Below are positions 27,316 through 36,124 of a DNA stretch of 64,000 nt, piece after piece. The position numbers and the translations under genes were made by a program. The first letter of the stretch is position 1; each line of letters begins with the position of its first letter. The notes beneath the pieces were generated by a model. That model was not told the origin of the DNA, searched no databases, and saw only the letters and a program-made list of their open reading frames with translations. The stretch is from Persicobacter psychrovividus (lineage in GTDB: Bacteria; Bacteroidota; Bacteroidia; Cytophagales; Cyclobacteriaceae): assembly GCF_036492425.1 (NCBI RefSeq), contig NZ_AP025293.1:620001-684000 (forward strand), read 5' to 3'.

Positions 27316-28530
27316 TTATTCAGGCAATGCCGTATTGATCGTGATGTCAAGTGCACTTGCGGCAGCAGCAAACTCATCGCCAAGCTGCTGAAGTTCCACA
27401 ACCGCTTCAAGAACTTTCGGGCGGGAAGCCTCATCGGAAATTGCGAAATCAAATGGTACAGGCATCGCATTTACTTTTTCCAAAGCGGTGGTTACCTGCG
27501 TACTCACCTGTTCTGCCAAAGCAGGATCTGTTATTTTCAGTAAATCATAAATCCCTTTTCCGCTGATTTCTTTACCATCCGTCCCTTTGTATTTTCCATA
27601 GAATACATTGCTCAGGCCTTCCGCATTCAGAATAATGTCGCGGTGGGTATTATCACTGAAGCAAGAATGCTCATCTTCCTGGTTTTTATTATCATAGGCG
27701 GTGAAAATTCGCTCCCCAGCCAACTCAGCTTTAGCCAGGATACCAATCCCAGTAAAGATATTTTTAAGCGAAGTAGCAGGCAATTCACTCACAAAGCTGG
27801 CGTAATAATTACCGCCACTTGTAGGCGACCAGTCAGCCACCAAGCCCTGGAGGTCAGCGATTAAAATCTCCGTGGTTACTTTCAAATAATCCAATCTTCT
27901 CGAAGCAAATTGATCGGTCGTAAAATCTGTCAGTGGACGCTGTCCTGCCAATTTTTCTTCAGGAGCAGTTAAATCCTGTCCCCAAAGTAAAAACTCCAGT
28001 GCATGATACCCCAGGGAAACATTTTCTTCCCCGCCGTCCTCATTCAAATCTGTCAATAATTGCGCTGTAATAGTAGGGTACTCCTCTGGCATATTTACAA
28101 TCCCATTGGCGTAAACTGTTTCTCCTTCCACTACATAGTCGATATAGGCCTCATCAAGTGGCCAGGCATTTAAATTACCCTCAGGCCCATTGTCATCATC
28201 AATTGGCCCAGCATAGAAACGGAATGCTTCCGACGGCCCGTATGATTCCCGAGAAGCCAACCAGGCAGTCTTCGCTGCATCGAGATGCGCTTGTGTAGGA
28301 TCCATCACAAATGTGTTAATTGCCGTTTGCAAGGCGAGGGCATCCTGTAGTGCATTGTCATAATTGGCGTGCACCAATTTGGCATAATCCTCAACAACGG
28401 TTAACTGTAATTTATCCAATTCTTCATTGGCAGGAATTTCAACATTATCGGAACAAGAAAAGGTCAGCATTGCCGTTGAAAGCATCAGGCACAAAGCCCC
28501 CTTTCGAGTAAAAGTCTTCAGCGTAAACAT
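27316..28530 (-). CDS. Imelysin-family iron-uptake lipoprotein (IrpA-like)
   Basis: 404 residues; the signal peptide ends in LTFSC. The imelysin domain runs over residues ~40-400 and contains the intact signature GYHALEFLLWGQD (GxHxxE at ~173). Further landmarks are WLASRESYGPSEAFRFYAGPIDDDNGPEG and GIGILAKAELAGERIFTAYDNKNQEDEHSCFSDNTHRDI. This is the IrpA/EfeO-like iron-regulated class in the periplasm. It is the first gene of the four-gene cassette, and its promoter is bracketed by two dyads (28546 and 28608). There is an 80-nt gap to the DUF1111 gene. Confidence 0.9.
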   Translation of the reverse strand: MFTLKTFTRKGALCLMLSTAMLTFSCSDNVEIPANEELDKLQLTVVEDYAKLVHANYDNALQDALALQTAINTFVMDPTQAHLDAAKTAWLASRESYGPSEAFRFYAGPIDDDNGPEGNLNAWPLDEAYIDYVVEGETVYANGIVNMPEEYPTITAQLLTDLNEDGGEENVSLGYHALEFLLWGQDLTAPEEKLAGQRPLTDFTTDQFASRRLDYLKVTTEILIADLQGLVADWSPTSGGNYYASFVSELPATSLKNIFTGIGILAKAELAGERIFTAYDNKNQEDEHSCFSDNTHRDIILNAEGLSNVFYGKYKGTDGKEISGKGIYDLLKITDPALAEQVSTQVTTALEKVNAMPVPFDFAISDEASRPKVLEAVVELQQLGDEFAAAASALDITINTALPE

Positions 28531-28545
28531 GGTAGGTTAATGATG

Positions 28546-28568
28546 TTATTTAGATTTGTTTTAAATAA
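28546..28568. promoter_or_regulatory. Fur-like operator, start-site side of iron operon promoter
   Basis: A 23-bp dyad TTATTTA-N9-TAAATAA with perfect 7-bp arms. It lies where transcription of the imelysin operon should start. Identical size and left half (TTATTTAGATT) to the second dyad at 28608. Confidence 0.6.
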
Positions 28569-28574
28569 TAATCG

Positions 28575-28604
28575 AATATAACACCAGCTTAATCAGAATG
28601 TCAA
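28575..28604 (-). promoter_or_regulatory. Promoter of the imelysin iron operon
   Basis: On the reverse strand TTGACA, an 18-nt spacer and TATATT. The same sequence also reads as TTTG-N21-TATATTCG, near the Bacteroidota consensus. It lies about 45 nt upstream of the ATG at 28530. Confidence 0.6.
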
Positions 28605-28607
28605 ATT

Positions 28608-28630
28608 TTATTTAGATTAATTACAAATAA
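28608..28630. promoter_or_regulatory. Fur-like operator, upstream side of iron operon promoter
   Basis: A 23-bp dyad TTATTTA-N9-CAAATAA (one arm mismatch), directly upstream of the -35/-33 element and the same length as the dyad at 28546. Confidence 0.5.
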
Positions 28631-28711
28631 AGACAGAAATCAATCTAATCATAACGATGGCTGCTTGCAAAAGCCTTAATTTTAGCCACAAACCAATCAT
28701 AGTATTATCTC

Positions 28712-29695
28712 ATGAAAATTCTGATCGTCGATAACTCCTTTTTGCCCTTCAACAAATATGGTGGAACAGAACGCGTTATTTGGTATTTGGGGAAAAGCCT
28801 AAGCCAAATGGGGCATGAGGTTGGTTACCTGGTCAAGCAAGGGTCCTCGTGCCCTTTTGCCAAAATTCATGAGATTAACCCAACGGAAGAGATTACAGCA
28901 CAAATTCCTGAAGGTTATGATATGGTTCATTTTCAGTTTCAGGTAAAGGACTACCCCCATCCGCACGTGATGACCTTCCACGGTAATCAAAACCACCAAA
29001 GTCCTTTTGCGCAAAATACCATCTTTATCTCGGCCAATCACGCCCAAAGGTATGGCGCTGACACCTTTGTACACAATGGTTTGGATTTTTCGGATTATGG
29101 CAGTGTAGAACTGCACAACCCTAAAAATTATTTCCACTTTATTGGCAAGGCGGCATGGCGACTAAAAAATGTAAAAGGGGCCATTAATATTATCAAGCAG
29201 GTACCACAGGCCAAGCTGAAAGTCCTCGGAGGCAATCGCCTGAATCTAAAAATGGGATTCAGGTTTACAACAACACCCAAAGCGCAATTCCATGGAATGG
29301 TGGGTGGTGATGAAAAAAACAATTATTTAAGATACTCTAAAGGACTGATCTTTCCTGTATTATGGCACGAGCCTTTTGGTCTTGCCATCACGGAAAGTTT
29401 ATACTATGGTAATCCCGTTTTTGGGACTCCATACGGCTCCCTGCCTGAATTAGTACCCACAGAATTCGGCTTTCTAAGCCACCGATCCTCAGAAATTGTT
29501 GAGGCCGTAAAAAATGTTGACCAATTCAGCAGAAAAGCCTGCCATGAGTATGCCGTAGAAATGTTTAATGCTGATAAAATGGCGGAAGGCTATTTAAAAT
29601 GCTATGAGCGCGTTTTAAATCATGAGCCCCTCAATGCCCAGGCTCCACAATTGAAGAAGGTACAGGAAGAGAAATTCCTTCCCTGGGAAGCATAA
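28712..29695 (+). CDS. Glycosyltransferase family 4 protein
   Basis: 327 residues with no signal peptide or membrane segment. GT-B fold: an N-terminal Rossmann half with the acceptor-side glycine loop NKYGGTERVIWYLGKSL, and a C-terminal donor half with HFIGKAAWRLKNVKGAINIIKQ and the Glu-x7-Glu type motif in HEPFGLAITESLYYGNPVFGTPYGSLPELV. It should transfer a sugar from a nucleotide donor, with retention, to an unknown acceptor. It stands alone rather than in a polysaccharide cluster. Slightly short for GT4. Confidence 0.88.
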   Translation: MKILIVDNSFLPFNKYGGTERVIWYLGKSLSQMGHEVGYLVKQGSSCPFAKIHEINPTEEITAQIPEGYDMVHFQFQVKDYPHPHVMTFHGNQNHQSPFAQNTIFISANHAQRYGADTFVHNGLDFSDYGSVELHNPKNYFHFIGKAAWRLKNVKGAINIIKQVPQAKLKVLGGNRLNLKMGFRFTTTPKAQFHGMVGGDEKNNYLRYSKGLIFPVLWHEPFGLAITESLYYGNPVFGTPYGSLPELVPTEFGFLSHRSSEIVEAVKNVDQFSRKACHEYAVEMFNADKMAEGYLKCYERVLNHEPLNAQAPQLKKVQEEKFLPWEA

Positions 29696-29711
29696 ACCGA
29701 AGATCTAAATG

Positions 29712-29746
29712 CGCCATTGATGACCTTGGAAAGGTACTGAATGGCG
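29712..29746. terminator. Hairpin between convergent glycosyltransferase and GNAT genes
   Basis: Arms CGCCATT/AATGGCG with an inner ACCTT/AAGGT stem, no long T run. A possible shared terminator for both genes. Confidence 0.35.
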
Positions 29747-29772
29747 AAAAAATAATCTTTAAAAAACCACAT

Positions 29773-30243
29773 TTACCTCTGCCACGAAATTTTCACTGTT
29801 GATAATGTTTCCGTATCCAGTCGATCGTCCAAATCAACGGAGAAGCCATTCTTGTGATAAAAAGCTAAAGGAGGCAGGTAAGGTTTTCCATTGCCTTTGA
29901 TGTATTGATCAGTGGTAACCACCCAACCCTGAAGCGCACAGCGTTCTGCCTGTGCGAGCTTCAAAAGCTGACTGCCAAATCCTTGCCGCTGCACCCCACT
30001 ATCGATAATCATGGCAAAATACCGCTGGCCATCACGTAAAAAATCACAATACCAGCCTACCATCAGGTCGTTTTGATCAAGAATCACACGATGCCTTCGT
30101 GCCAGCAAGCTGTTGAGGTATTGTTTAAAATCTGAAATTTTCTGCCACTGAATTTGCCTGGGATACTCCTTGTTCCACAAATCGTGGGCTTGTGCTTTCA
30201 GGTGATCAGAAAGACTGTCTATGGTAATAATCCTATACGCCAC
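29773..30243 (-). CDS. GNAT-family N-acetyltransferase
   Basis: 156 residues starting at GTG 30243, one base after the stop of the preceding GNAT gene, so probably co-translated. Acetyl-CoA-binding motif A is YFAMIIDSGVQRQGFGSQLL (Q-x-x-G-x-G type, ~residue 88-95), and the end LAFYHKNGFSVDLDD is motif B. It acetylates an amine on a small molecule or protein; the substrate is unknown. Not obviously similar to its neighbour beyond the fold. Confidence 0.82.
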   Translation of the reverse strand: MAYRIITIDSLSDHLKAQAHDLWNKEYPRQIQWQKISDFKQYLNSLLARRHRVILDQNDLMVGWYCDFLRDGQRYFAMIIDSGVQRQGFGSQLLKLAQAERCALQGWVVTTDQYIKGNGKPYLPPLAFYHKNGFSVDLDDRLDTETLSTVKISWQR

Positions 30244-30244
30244 C

Positions 30245-30733
30245 TTATTTCAGCTTTTTTTCATACACAAAATCATCCATAATATATCCGCTGCCAATAT
30301 CAGCAATCATGGCCTTTTTACGTTCAAATCCAAGCTTTTCATAAACGGCCATCGTCTTGCTGTTGTATTTATTGACGGTCAAACGGATGATTTCACAACC
30401 TTTTGCCAGTGCAAAATCCTCGACGAAAGTCATCATTTTCCGACCGTAGCCCTTCCCCCGGGCGTGGTCTACCAAATAAAATTTACTGAGAAAAAGTACC
30501 TCCTCACGCACCTGAACGGCCAAATATCCCAATAATTGCCCCTCATGCTCCAGCATAAAATAAGCGTAGCCTTCTTGCTGTTGCTGTGCAATTGCTTCCG
30601 CCGACTGAAACTTCTCCAACATATAAGCCACCTGCGCCTCACCGATAATTGGTGTGTAATGCTGCTCCCAGATTTGCTTGCCTACCTTTGCTACCGCCGC
30701 TCGTTGTTCGGCTGTAGCCACATTGATCATCAT
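30245..30733 (-). CDS. GNAT-family N-acetyltransferase
   Basis: 162 residues. Motif A is FYLVDHARGKGYGRKMM (R-x-x-G-x-G, ~residue 95-100), followed by ALAKGCEIIRLTVNKYNSKTMAVYEKLGFE (motif B, Tyr general acid). Close to the common YjdJ/phosphinothricin-type small-molecule or protein GNATs. First gene of a two-gene operon with the GNAT at 29773. A perfect -7 box lies at 30781. Confidence 0.88.
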   Translation of the reverse strand: MMINVATAEQRAAVAKVGKQIWEQHYTPIIGEAQVAYMLEKFQSAEAIAQQQQEGYAYFMLEHEGQLLGYLAVQVREEVLFLSKFYLVDHARGKGYGRKMMTFVEDFALAKGCEIIRLTVNKYNSKTMAVYEKLGFERKKAMIADIGSGYIMDDFVYEKKLK

Positions 30734-30780
30734 CTTATGCTACTGTTAAAATCAAGGTCCTACCATCGGACCATCATCTT

Positions 30781-30788
30781 CAAATATA
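30781..30788 (-). promoter_or_regulatory. Bacteroidota -7 box of the GNAT operon
   Basis: Reverse strand TATATTTG fits TAnnTTTG, 48 nt upstream of the ATG at 30733; the -33 region is not a clear TTTG. Confidence 0.4.
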
Positions 30789-30885
30789 AGAAGATTGATA
30801 TAAGACAGCTAAAAGAGTGAAAAATTTAACTATTTTTCCGACAGAGAACTTCAAGGGACATTTCGTCCTGTAAAAATATAAGCGT

Positions 30886-31770
30886 ATGACAACAGTAATT
30901 GAAAATGATTTTTTAAAGGCCAAAATCAAGCACGATGGCGCCGAATTATGTTCACTGATCAATAAAACCACTGGAAAAGAATTGATCTGGCAAGCCGACC
31001 CGAAAGTCTGGCGGCGCCATGCACCGATTTTGTTCCCCTTTGTAGGTCGCATGAAAGATGACCAATATACCCATGAAGGAAAAACCTATAAAATGGGGCA
31101 ACATGGTTTTGCCCGTGATCGCCAGTTCGATGTTAAATCGGCCTCGGCGGAGAAGGTGCTGTTCACCCTTACCGCTGATGAAGAGAGCCTGAAAATTTAT
31201 CCGTTTGCCTTTGAGCTTCGTGTTCAGTATGCTTTGGAAGAGAAGAAATTGGTGATTGGCTATCAGGTGGTCAATACCGACCAAAAAGAGATTCTCTTCT
31301 CAATTGGTGCGCATCCTGGTTTTAATGTTCCTTTGAATGAGGGAGAACATTTCAACGATCATAGTCTGTGTTTCGAGCAGGAAGAGCAACTTGATCGACA
31401 TATGCTTGCTGAAAATGGTCTTTTCGATGGCCGCGTAGACATGGGTTACCTTTCGGGAAAACGCCATTTGACACTAAATTTCGACAAATTTGATGAAGAC
31501 GCATTGGTTTTTGAAGATTACCAATCGGCGCATGTTGACCTGGTGAATCTTAAAGAAAAAACAGCCCTTCTGCGCTTCCATTTCAAGAATTTCCCTTATT
31601 TGGGCATCTGGACTAAACCAAAGGCGCATGCCAATTATATCTGTATAGAGCCCTGGTTTGGCATTGCAGATTATACTTCAGGCAATGAAGAGCTTGCCGA
31701 CAAAGCGGGTATTCAAAGACTCCCTGAAGGGCATTCTTTCGGCTGTCAGTACGCCGTTGAAATCCCATAA
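30886..31770 (+). CDS. Aldose 1-epimerase family protein (LacX/YeaD-like)
   Basis: 294 residues, cytoplasmic. Galactose-mutarotase-like beta-sandwich. The landmarks are ELIWQADPKVWRRHAPILFPFVGR, QHGFARD (catalytic-His region), SIGAHPGFNVP (second His) and CIEPWFGIADY (catalytic Glu). This is the LacX-like branch that interconverts anomers of sugars or sugar phosphates. It differs in type from the canonical galM at 49941-50963, so the two are not simple duplicates. Followed by a long hairpin terminator at 31795. Confidence 0.9.
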   Translation: MTTVIENDFLKAKIKHDGAELCSLINKTTGKELIWQADPKVWRRHAPILFPFVGRMKDDQYTHEGKTYKMGQHGFARDRQFDVKSASAEKVLFTLTADEESLKIYPFAFELRVQYALEEKKLVIGYQVVNTDQKEILFSIGAHPGFNVPLNEGEHFNDHSLCFEQEEQLDRHMLAENGLFDGRVDMGYLSGKRHLTLNFDKFDEDALVFEDYQSAHVDLVNLKEKTALLRFHFKNFPYLGIWTKPKAHANYICIEPWFGIADYTSGNEELADKAGIQRLPEGHSFGCQYAVEIP

Positions 31771-32133
31771 ATTCCCCTTTGAACCTTAAATAATGACTGA
31801 TGATTTGTGATCGATGCCCGATAATTTTCGCCTCGATCACAATTGATCAGTCTTTTTTTTAAACGATTATTGATCGAATTAATCACCGTTAGATACTTCC
31901 TTGTAACTGGTTTTACCCACTTGAATACAGCCCAAATTCCCGACACTAAAGGGCGCCTCAATCACACATAAGAATGATCCAATTTTGACAACCGAATTTA
32001 CTTAAACAAAGGAATTTGAGATTTAGGACAACATAACATCCTCAATCGGCTGAATTCGAATGTCTAAAATTTACTACATCAAGGGGTTGCTGCTGAAATA
32101 AAATCGTTATAAAAAGATAACCGATTTATATTT
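31771..32133. other. Intergenic region with terminator
   Basis: 363 bp. Apart from the terminator at 31795-31860 it holds AT-rich DNA with no gene. TATATTTATG directly before the DUF4258 start is too close to serve as its -7 box. Confidence 0.5.
31795..31860 (+). terminator. Long-stem terminator of aldose epimerase-like gene
   Basis: Nested arms GACTGAT/GATCAGTC and GTGATCGA/TCGATCAC followed by eight or nine T. Confidence 0.75.
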
Positions 32134-32511
32134 ATGAAACAGTTTTCAGCAGTCCTTCCACATTTGCCACACCTGATCATGACCCATCATGCCGAGCGCA
32201 GGTGCATACAACGCAACATCCACATTTCTGACTTGCAGCATATTATCGATTACGGACATGGTTCGCATCGGCAGAATATGCGATTTTTTACCGTCAAGAA
32301 AAGTGAACTCCCCCATGAGCTCGACCACAAATCCGCCGATAAACTCAGTCGGCTGGTGGTGGTCATGGATTTGGTTCAGCCTTTGATCATTACCGCCTAT
32401 TATCAAGCAAGGCCCTACAAGCATATCCGCAAAAAGAATAAAAAAATTAACCTTGATCATGTGAGTGGGACGCAGAAAACACAGTATTTAAAGCACCGAC
32501 ATTTCAGATAA
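32134..32511 (+). CDS. DUF4258-domain protein
   Basis: 125 residues, basic. The segment LIMTHHAERRCIQRNIHISDLQHIID is the DUF4258 signature (Ser/Thr-x-His-Ala-x2-Arg...Arg-x-Ile), followed by a short beta-sheet with VVVMDLVQPLIITAYY. The fold belongs to the small RelE/BrnT-like neighbourhood in several classifications, so an RNA-cleaving or toxin-like role is possible. No antitoxin-like gene lies next to it, and the function stays open. The Lys/Arg/His-rich C-terminus (IRKKNKKINLDHVSG) is low-complexity. Confidence 0.7.
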   Translation: MKQFSAVLPHLPHLIMTHHAERRCIQRNIHISDLQHIIDYGHGSHRQNMRFFTVKKSELPHELDHKSADKLSRLVVVMDLVQPLIITAYYQARPYKHIRKKNKKINLDHVSGTQKTQYLKHRHFR

Positions 32512-32696
32512 CTTACCGTAATAAATATCCCCCCTTTTTTCGGTCAGTACAATTTTGTGTCCGCGGGTTTTATGGGCATAGATCAGCAACTGTTTCTTTG
32601 TGTATCATCATTTTAGACTACTGCTGAAGGTCGGAGATGCTCAATATTTCGTTCAGTAGAAGTGCATAATTTTCATCCTGCCTCACTTTCAGACAG

Positions 32697-32748
32697 TGCC
32701 TATTTCAATTCAATCGATCAGTATCGGTTTTGAAATGGGCATTTTTTT
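32697..32748 (+). terminator. Terminator-like hairpin
   Basis: Arms TGCCTATTTCA/TGAAATGGGCA (one mismatch) followed by seven T, 186 nt past the DUF4258 stop. Confidence 0.45.
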
Positions 32749-33036
32749 ATCTTAAATCCCTCACTATTTTACAGTTGAACGGAATAATTTCGGTAGTAAA
32801 AAATCCTCTATAATGAGGACCATTTTACAGTTCCCCGCAAGCGGCAGGTTTAGTCATTTTTGTGAATCAATGATTCTTCCCCTCGATTTACCATTGATCA
32901 AAACCTCAACCTTTTACCACTACTCCTTCTCCAAAATCAATAAATACAACTGCTACATCATAGCAAATTTCTAACATTACTATAAATAACAATACATAAA
33001 CTGATTATTAGCACATAATTTCGGCTATATATGTGC

Positions 33037-33044
33037 TATCTTTG
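33037..33044 (+). promoter_or_regulatory. -7 box upstream of hflK
   Basis: TATCTTTG fits TAnnTTTG perfectly; no clear TTTG lies 19-21 nt upstream. Confidence 0.4.
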
Positions 33045-33250
33045 TTTCGGAACGTTAGCAGATTAACCTATTAATCAATAATTTACTGTAATCATTTTTC
33101 AGAAAGCTAAAGCTTCGTTTTCATGATGAATGATCAGCAAATTTTTCATTATTTCCGCCATTCATTAGCATCAAATCTTTTTTGTAAATGAGGCACACAC
33201 GGAAGATCTGCGATGGTACCAATGCATAATTTAGAATTCACCATATTTTT

Positions 33251-34255
33251 ATGAGACAAGAAGACTACAATGACTTCACCCGACAGGGCAATGAGTTAAT
33301 GGACCAACTTAGAGGCAAAGGCAGGTATATTTTACCGATCATTCTCCTGGTGGTTCTTTCGGTTTCGAGCACCTTTCAAATCGGGCCAGAAGAAATCGGT
33401 GTCATTACCCGTTTCGGGAAATACACCAAATCTGTGGAATCAGGGCTGAACTTTAAAATCCCCTTCATTGAGTCGGTGTATAAAGTACCTGTTGAACGCC
33501 AGCAAAAACTCGAATTTGGGTTCCGCACGGCAGAAGCAGGCGTGCAGTCCTATTATGAAGACCGCAGCCAAACCACCGCTGATGAGTCCCTGATGCTTAC
33601 AGGAGATTTGAACCTTGCTGATGTAGAGTGGGTAATTCAGTACCGAATTTCCGATGCCTACAAATTTTTGTTCAAAGTGCGAAATCCTGAGGCGACCCTT
33701 CGCGACTTAACGGAGGCAGCCATGCGCGAAATTGTAGGAGACCGAACGGTAAACGAGGTGTTGACTATCGGACGTTCGGAAATTTCCAGCCAGCTAAAAA
33801 TTACAACGCAGGCGTTGTGTGATGAATACCAACTGGGGATAAAAGTAGAGCAGGTCGTACTTCAGGATGTTAACCCTCCTGAGCCAGTAAAAAAGGCTTT
33901 TAACGCAGTAAATGAGGCGCAACAACAGAAAGAAACGCTGATTAACCAGGCCAAGTCGGAATATAATAAAGTGATTCCGAGAGCCAAAGGGGAAGCGGAA
34001 GAGACCATTCAGAAGGCAGAAGGTTACGCCACGGAACGGATCAATAAAGCTTTGGGGGAAGCCCGTCGATTTACAGATTTGTACAACGAATATGTAAAAG
34101 CGCCAGAAGTCACTAAGCAGCGGATTTACCTCGAAACGATGCAGGAAGTGATGCCTAAACTGGGCAACAAAATCATTACTGATGAACAGGGGCAGAATGT
34201 GCTTCCGTTACTTCAGATGAGCTTAGACAAACACGCCACCACGCCTAAAAAATAA
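33251..34255 (+). CDS. hflK: HflK, membrane protease modulator subunit (SPFH/prohibitin family)
   Basis: 334 residues. A short cytoplasmic N-terminus, one membrane segment (RYILPIILLVVLSVSSTF, ~residues 25-42), then an SPFH/band-7 domain (EIGVITRFGKYTKSVESGLNFKIPF) and a long coiled coil rich in Glu/Ala/Lys (~225-290, EAEETIQKAEGYATERINKALGEA). It forms a large periplasm-side cage with HflC that controls FtsH proteolysis. Shorter than E. coli HflK because the Gly/Gln-rich N-terminus is missing, as usual in this phylum. Four nt separate it from hflC. Confidence 0.93.
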   Translation: MRQEDYNDFTRQGNELMDQLRGKGRYILPIILLVVLSVSSTFQIGPEEIGVITRFGKYTKSVESGLNFKIPFIESVYKVPVERQQKLEFGFRTAEAGVQSYYEDRSQTTADESLMLTGDLNLADVEWVIQYRISDAYKFLFKVRNPEATLRDLTEAAMREIVGDRTVNEVLTIGRSEISSQLKITTQALCDEYQLGIKVEQVVLQDVNPPEPVKKAFNAVNEAQQQKETLINQAKSEYNKVIPRAKGEAEETIQKAEGYATERINKALGEARRFTDLYNEYVKAPEVTKQRIYLETMQEVMPKLGNKIITDEQGQNVLPLLQMSLDKHATTPKK

Positions 34256-34259
34256 GACC

Positions 34260-35201
34260 ATGTCCACAGCAAAATATACCATAATATTTATATTCCTGAT
34301 CTTGATCGGCCTGCTTTTGAGCCAATCGATGTTCATTGTAAATGAAACTGAGCAGGTGGTCATCACCCAGTTTGGAAAGCCTGTTGGTCAGGCCATTACA
34401 AGCCCTGGTATTCAGTTCAAAGTCCCTTTTATTCAAACTACCAATTATTTCGATAAGCGATATTTGGAGTGGGATGGCGACCCAAATCAGGTGCCTACAA
34501 AAGACAAAAAGTTTATTTATGTTGATACCTATGCCCGTTGGCAAATCACAGATCCATTGCAGTTCTTCAAGCGATTGACCAACGAACGTGGAGCGCAATC
34601 TCGTCTGGATGATATTCTTGATGGGGAAACCCGCGACTTTATTGCCAATCACGATTTGGAAGAGGCCATCCGAAGCACCAACCGAGAGCCCATGGTGGCG
34701 GATTCCCTTGGCGATGGTGTAGGAGATAAACTCCGAAAAATTCGCGTGGGGCGGGAAAAAATTCAGCAGATGATTCAAGAAAGTTCCAACCGCCAGGCAC
34801 AGGATTTGGGAATCAAGGTATTGGATTTCCGTTTTAAACGCATCAATTATATCAGCGATGTAAGAAAGCAGGTGTATGAGCGTATGAAATCCGAACGATT
34901 CAGAATTGCTGACAAGTTTAAATCTGAAGGATCGGGTGCTGCCTCAAAAATTAATGGGGAGAAAGAAAGGGAGCTGAAGCGAATTCAGTCGGAAGCCTTC
35001 CGTAAAGCGGAGGAGATTAAAGGACAGGCAGATGCTAAAGCCGCGGCAATTTACGCCAATGCCTACAACAAAAATGCACAGTCGAGGGATTTGTACAGCT
35101 TCATGAAATCTATGGAGACTTTCGAAAATACCTTTGATGGACAAACATCGGTTATTTTATCGACCAAAAGTGATCTTTATAAATACCTGAAAAGTTACTA
35201 A
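34260..35201 (+). CDS. hflC: HflC, membrane protease modulator subunit (SPFH/prohibitin family)
   Basis: 313 residues. The N-terminal membrane anchor YTIIFIFLILIGLLLSQSM is followed by the SPFH domain (QFGKPVGQAITSPGIQFKVPFIQTTNYFDKRYLEWDGDP) and a helical segment (SERFRIADKFKSEGSGAASKINGEKERELKRI). The C-terminal TFDGQTSVILSTKSDLYKYL is typical of HflC. Works as the hetero-oligomeric partner of HflK around FtsH. A strong terminator at 35225 closes the operon. Confidence 0.95.
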   Translation: MSTAKYTIIFIFLILIGLLLSQSMFIVNETEQVVITQFGKPVGQAITSPGIQFKVPFIQTTNYFDKRYLEWDGDPNQVPTKDKKFIYVDTYARWQITDPLQFFKRLTNERGAQSRLDDILDGETRDFIANHDLEEAIRSTNREPMVADSLGDGVGDKLRKIRVGREKIQQMIQESSNRQAQDLGIKVLDFRFKRINYISDVRKQVYERMKSERFRIADKFKSEGSGAASKINGEKERELKRIQSEAFRKAEEIKGQADAKAAAIYANAYNKNAQSRDLYSFMKSMETFENTFDGQTSVILSTKSDLYKYLKSY

Positions 35202-35224
35202 CAAAACTTTGTAAACCGTTCAAA

Positions 35225-35249
35225 AGCCTGCAGACATTGCAGGCTTTTT
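35225..35249 (+). terminator. Terminator of hflK-hflC
   Basis: AGCCTGCA/TGCAGGCT followed by five T, 23 nt past the stop. Confidence 0.85.
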
Positions 35250-35320
35250 GTGTTTAGCACCTTTAATTTATGACTTGCAGGAAGAAAATGCCCACGCGCT
35301 GATCAAAAGATAAAATCGCT

Positions 35321-35328
35321 TATCTTTA
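35321..35328 (+). promoter_or_regulatory. -7-like box of small membrane protein gene
   Basis: TATCTTTA, one change from TAnnTTTG, 22 nt before the ATG at 35350. Confidence 0.35.
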
Positions 35329-35349
35329 CGCTAAATCAATCCTCAAATC

Positions 35350-35808
35350 ATGCTTTACACACGAAAACAACGCACCAAGCTTCATTTTTTCCATTACTAT
35401 TTTGGCCATGGCCGCCTGTTGGCATTATTGCGAATTGCTGGTGGCCCACTGTTGATGATCATGGCCATGAAACTGCGCTTTGCCCCTCAGCAATACGATC
35501 TTGTGCTGCTCAATATGCTCTTTATTCTTGGGGTATATGCCCTTGGCCGACCCGTAGTTACCATGATGACGAGCTGGAAAAATCTCCGCACCATTGAACT
35601 GAAAACGGAAGTAAAAGAAGACGCTTTATATATCAATGAAAATGGCTACGAACTGAAAATCCCTCTTCAGGAATTCAAATCAATAAAAAAACAAATTAGC
35701 TATTTTCGGTTCAATCTCAATAAATGGCAAGGATTCTCAATCCCTGACTCTTTCTTTAGTTCAAAAGATTTTGATAATATTTATAATTTCACTAAAAAAA
35801 GAAAGTAA
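35350..35808 (+). CDS. Small membrane protein, YcxB-like C-terminus
   Basis: 152 residues. Two hydrophobic segments (~residues 25-45 and 52-72) lead into a soluble tail of ~80 residues, VKEDALYINENGYELKIPLQEFKSIKKQISYFRFNLNKWQGFSIPDSFF. That tail resembles the YcxB-like/PH-like domains found at the end of small membrane proteins of unknown role. No catalytic motif. Monocistronic. Confidence 0.65.
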   Translation: MLYTRKQRTKLHFFHYYFGHGRLLALLRIAGGPLLMIMAMKLRFAPQQYDLVLLNMLFILGVYALGRPVVTMMTSWKNLRTIELKTEVKEDALYINENGYELKIPLQEFKSIKKQISYFRFNLNKWQGFSIPDSFFSSKDFDNIYNFTKKRK

Positions 35809-36124
35809 TAAGCCTAATTTTCTATCCCTTAAACGCATAAGCGGACAGGCGCTATTTAGAGGTTGATCTTACAAATATTGCCAAGGGTGCATGAACCACT
35901 TATATCAATACGGATAAATTAGTTTACTTTGAGGAAAATATATTTCAAATATTCACCACTTTTCAAAAAACCTGCCGCCACTGACTGGGGCATTTACCCA
36001 TAGCTACATAGCTATATTCATATAAAGATGTCATTGACATTTTTGTACTCAAATTCATTAACAAATATACATAATATACCCTGCAGCCCTCCTTTAACGA
36101 TCTTTTCACCTTGTCAAAAATAAT
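35809..36124. other. Intergenic region
   Basis: 316 bp, AT-rich; no gene, repeat or hairpin of note. Confidence 0.5.

Larger units (their letters stand above)
32512..33250. other. Intergenic region upstream of hflK
   Basis: 739 bp without a gene. It holds a terminator-like hairpin (32697), a small hairpin TCCTCTATAATGAGGA near 32804, and a perfect -7 box (33037) for hflK. If that box is used, hflK has a ~200-nt 5' leader. Confidence 0.5.
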
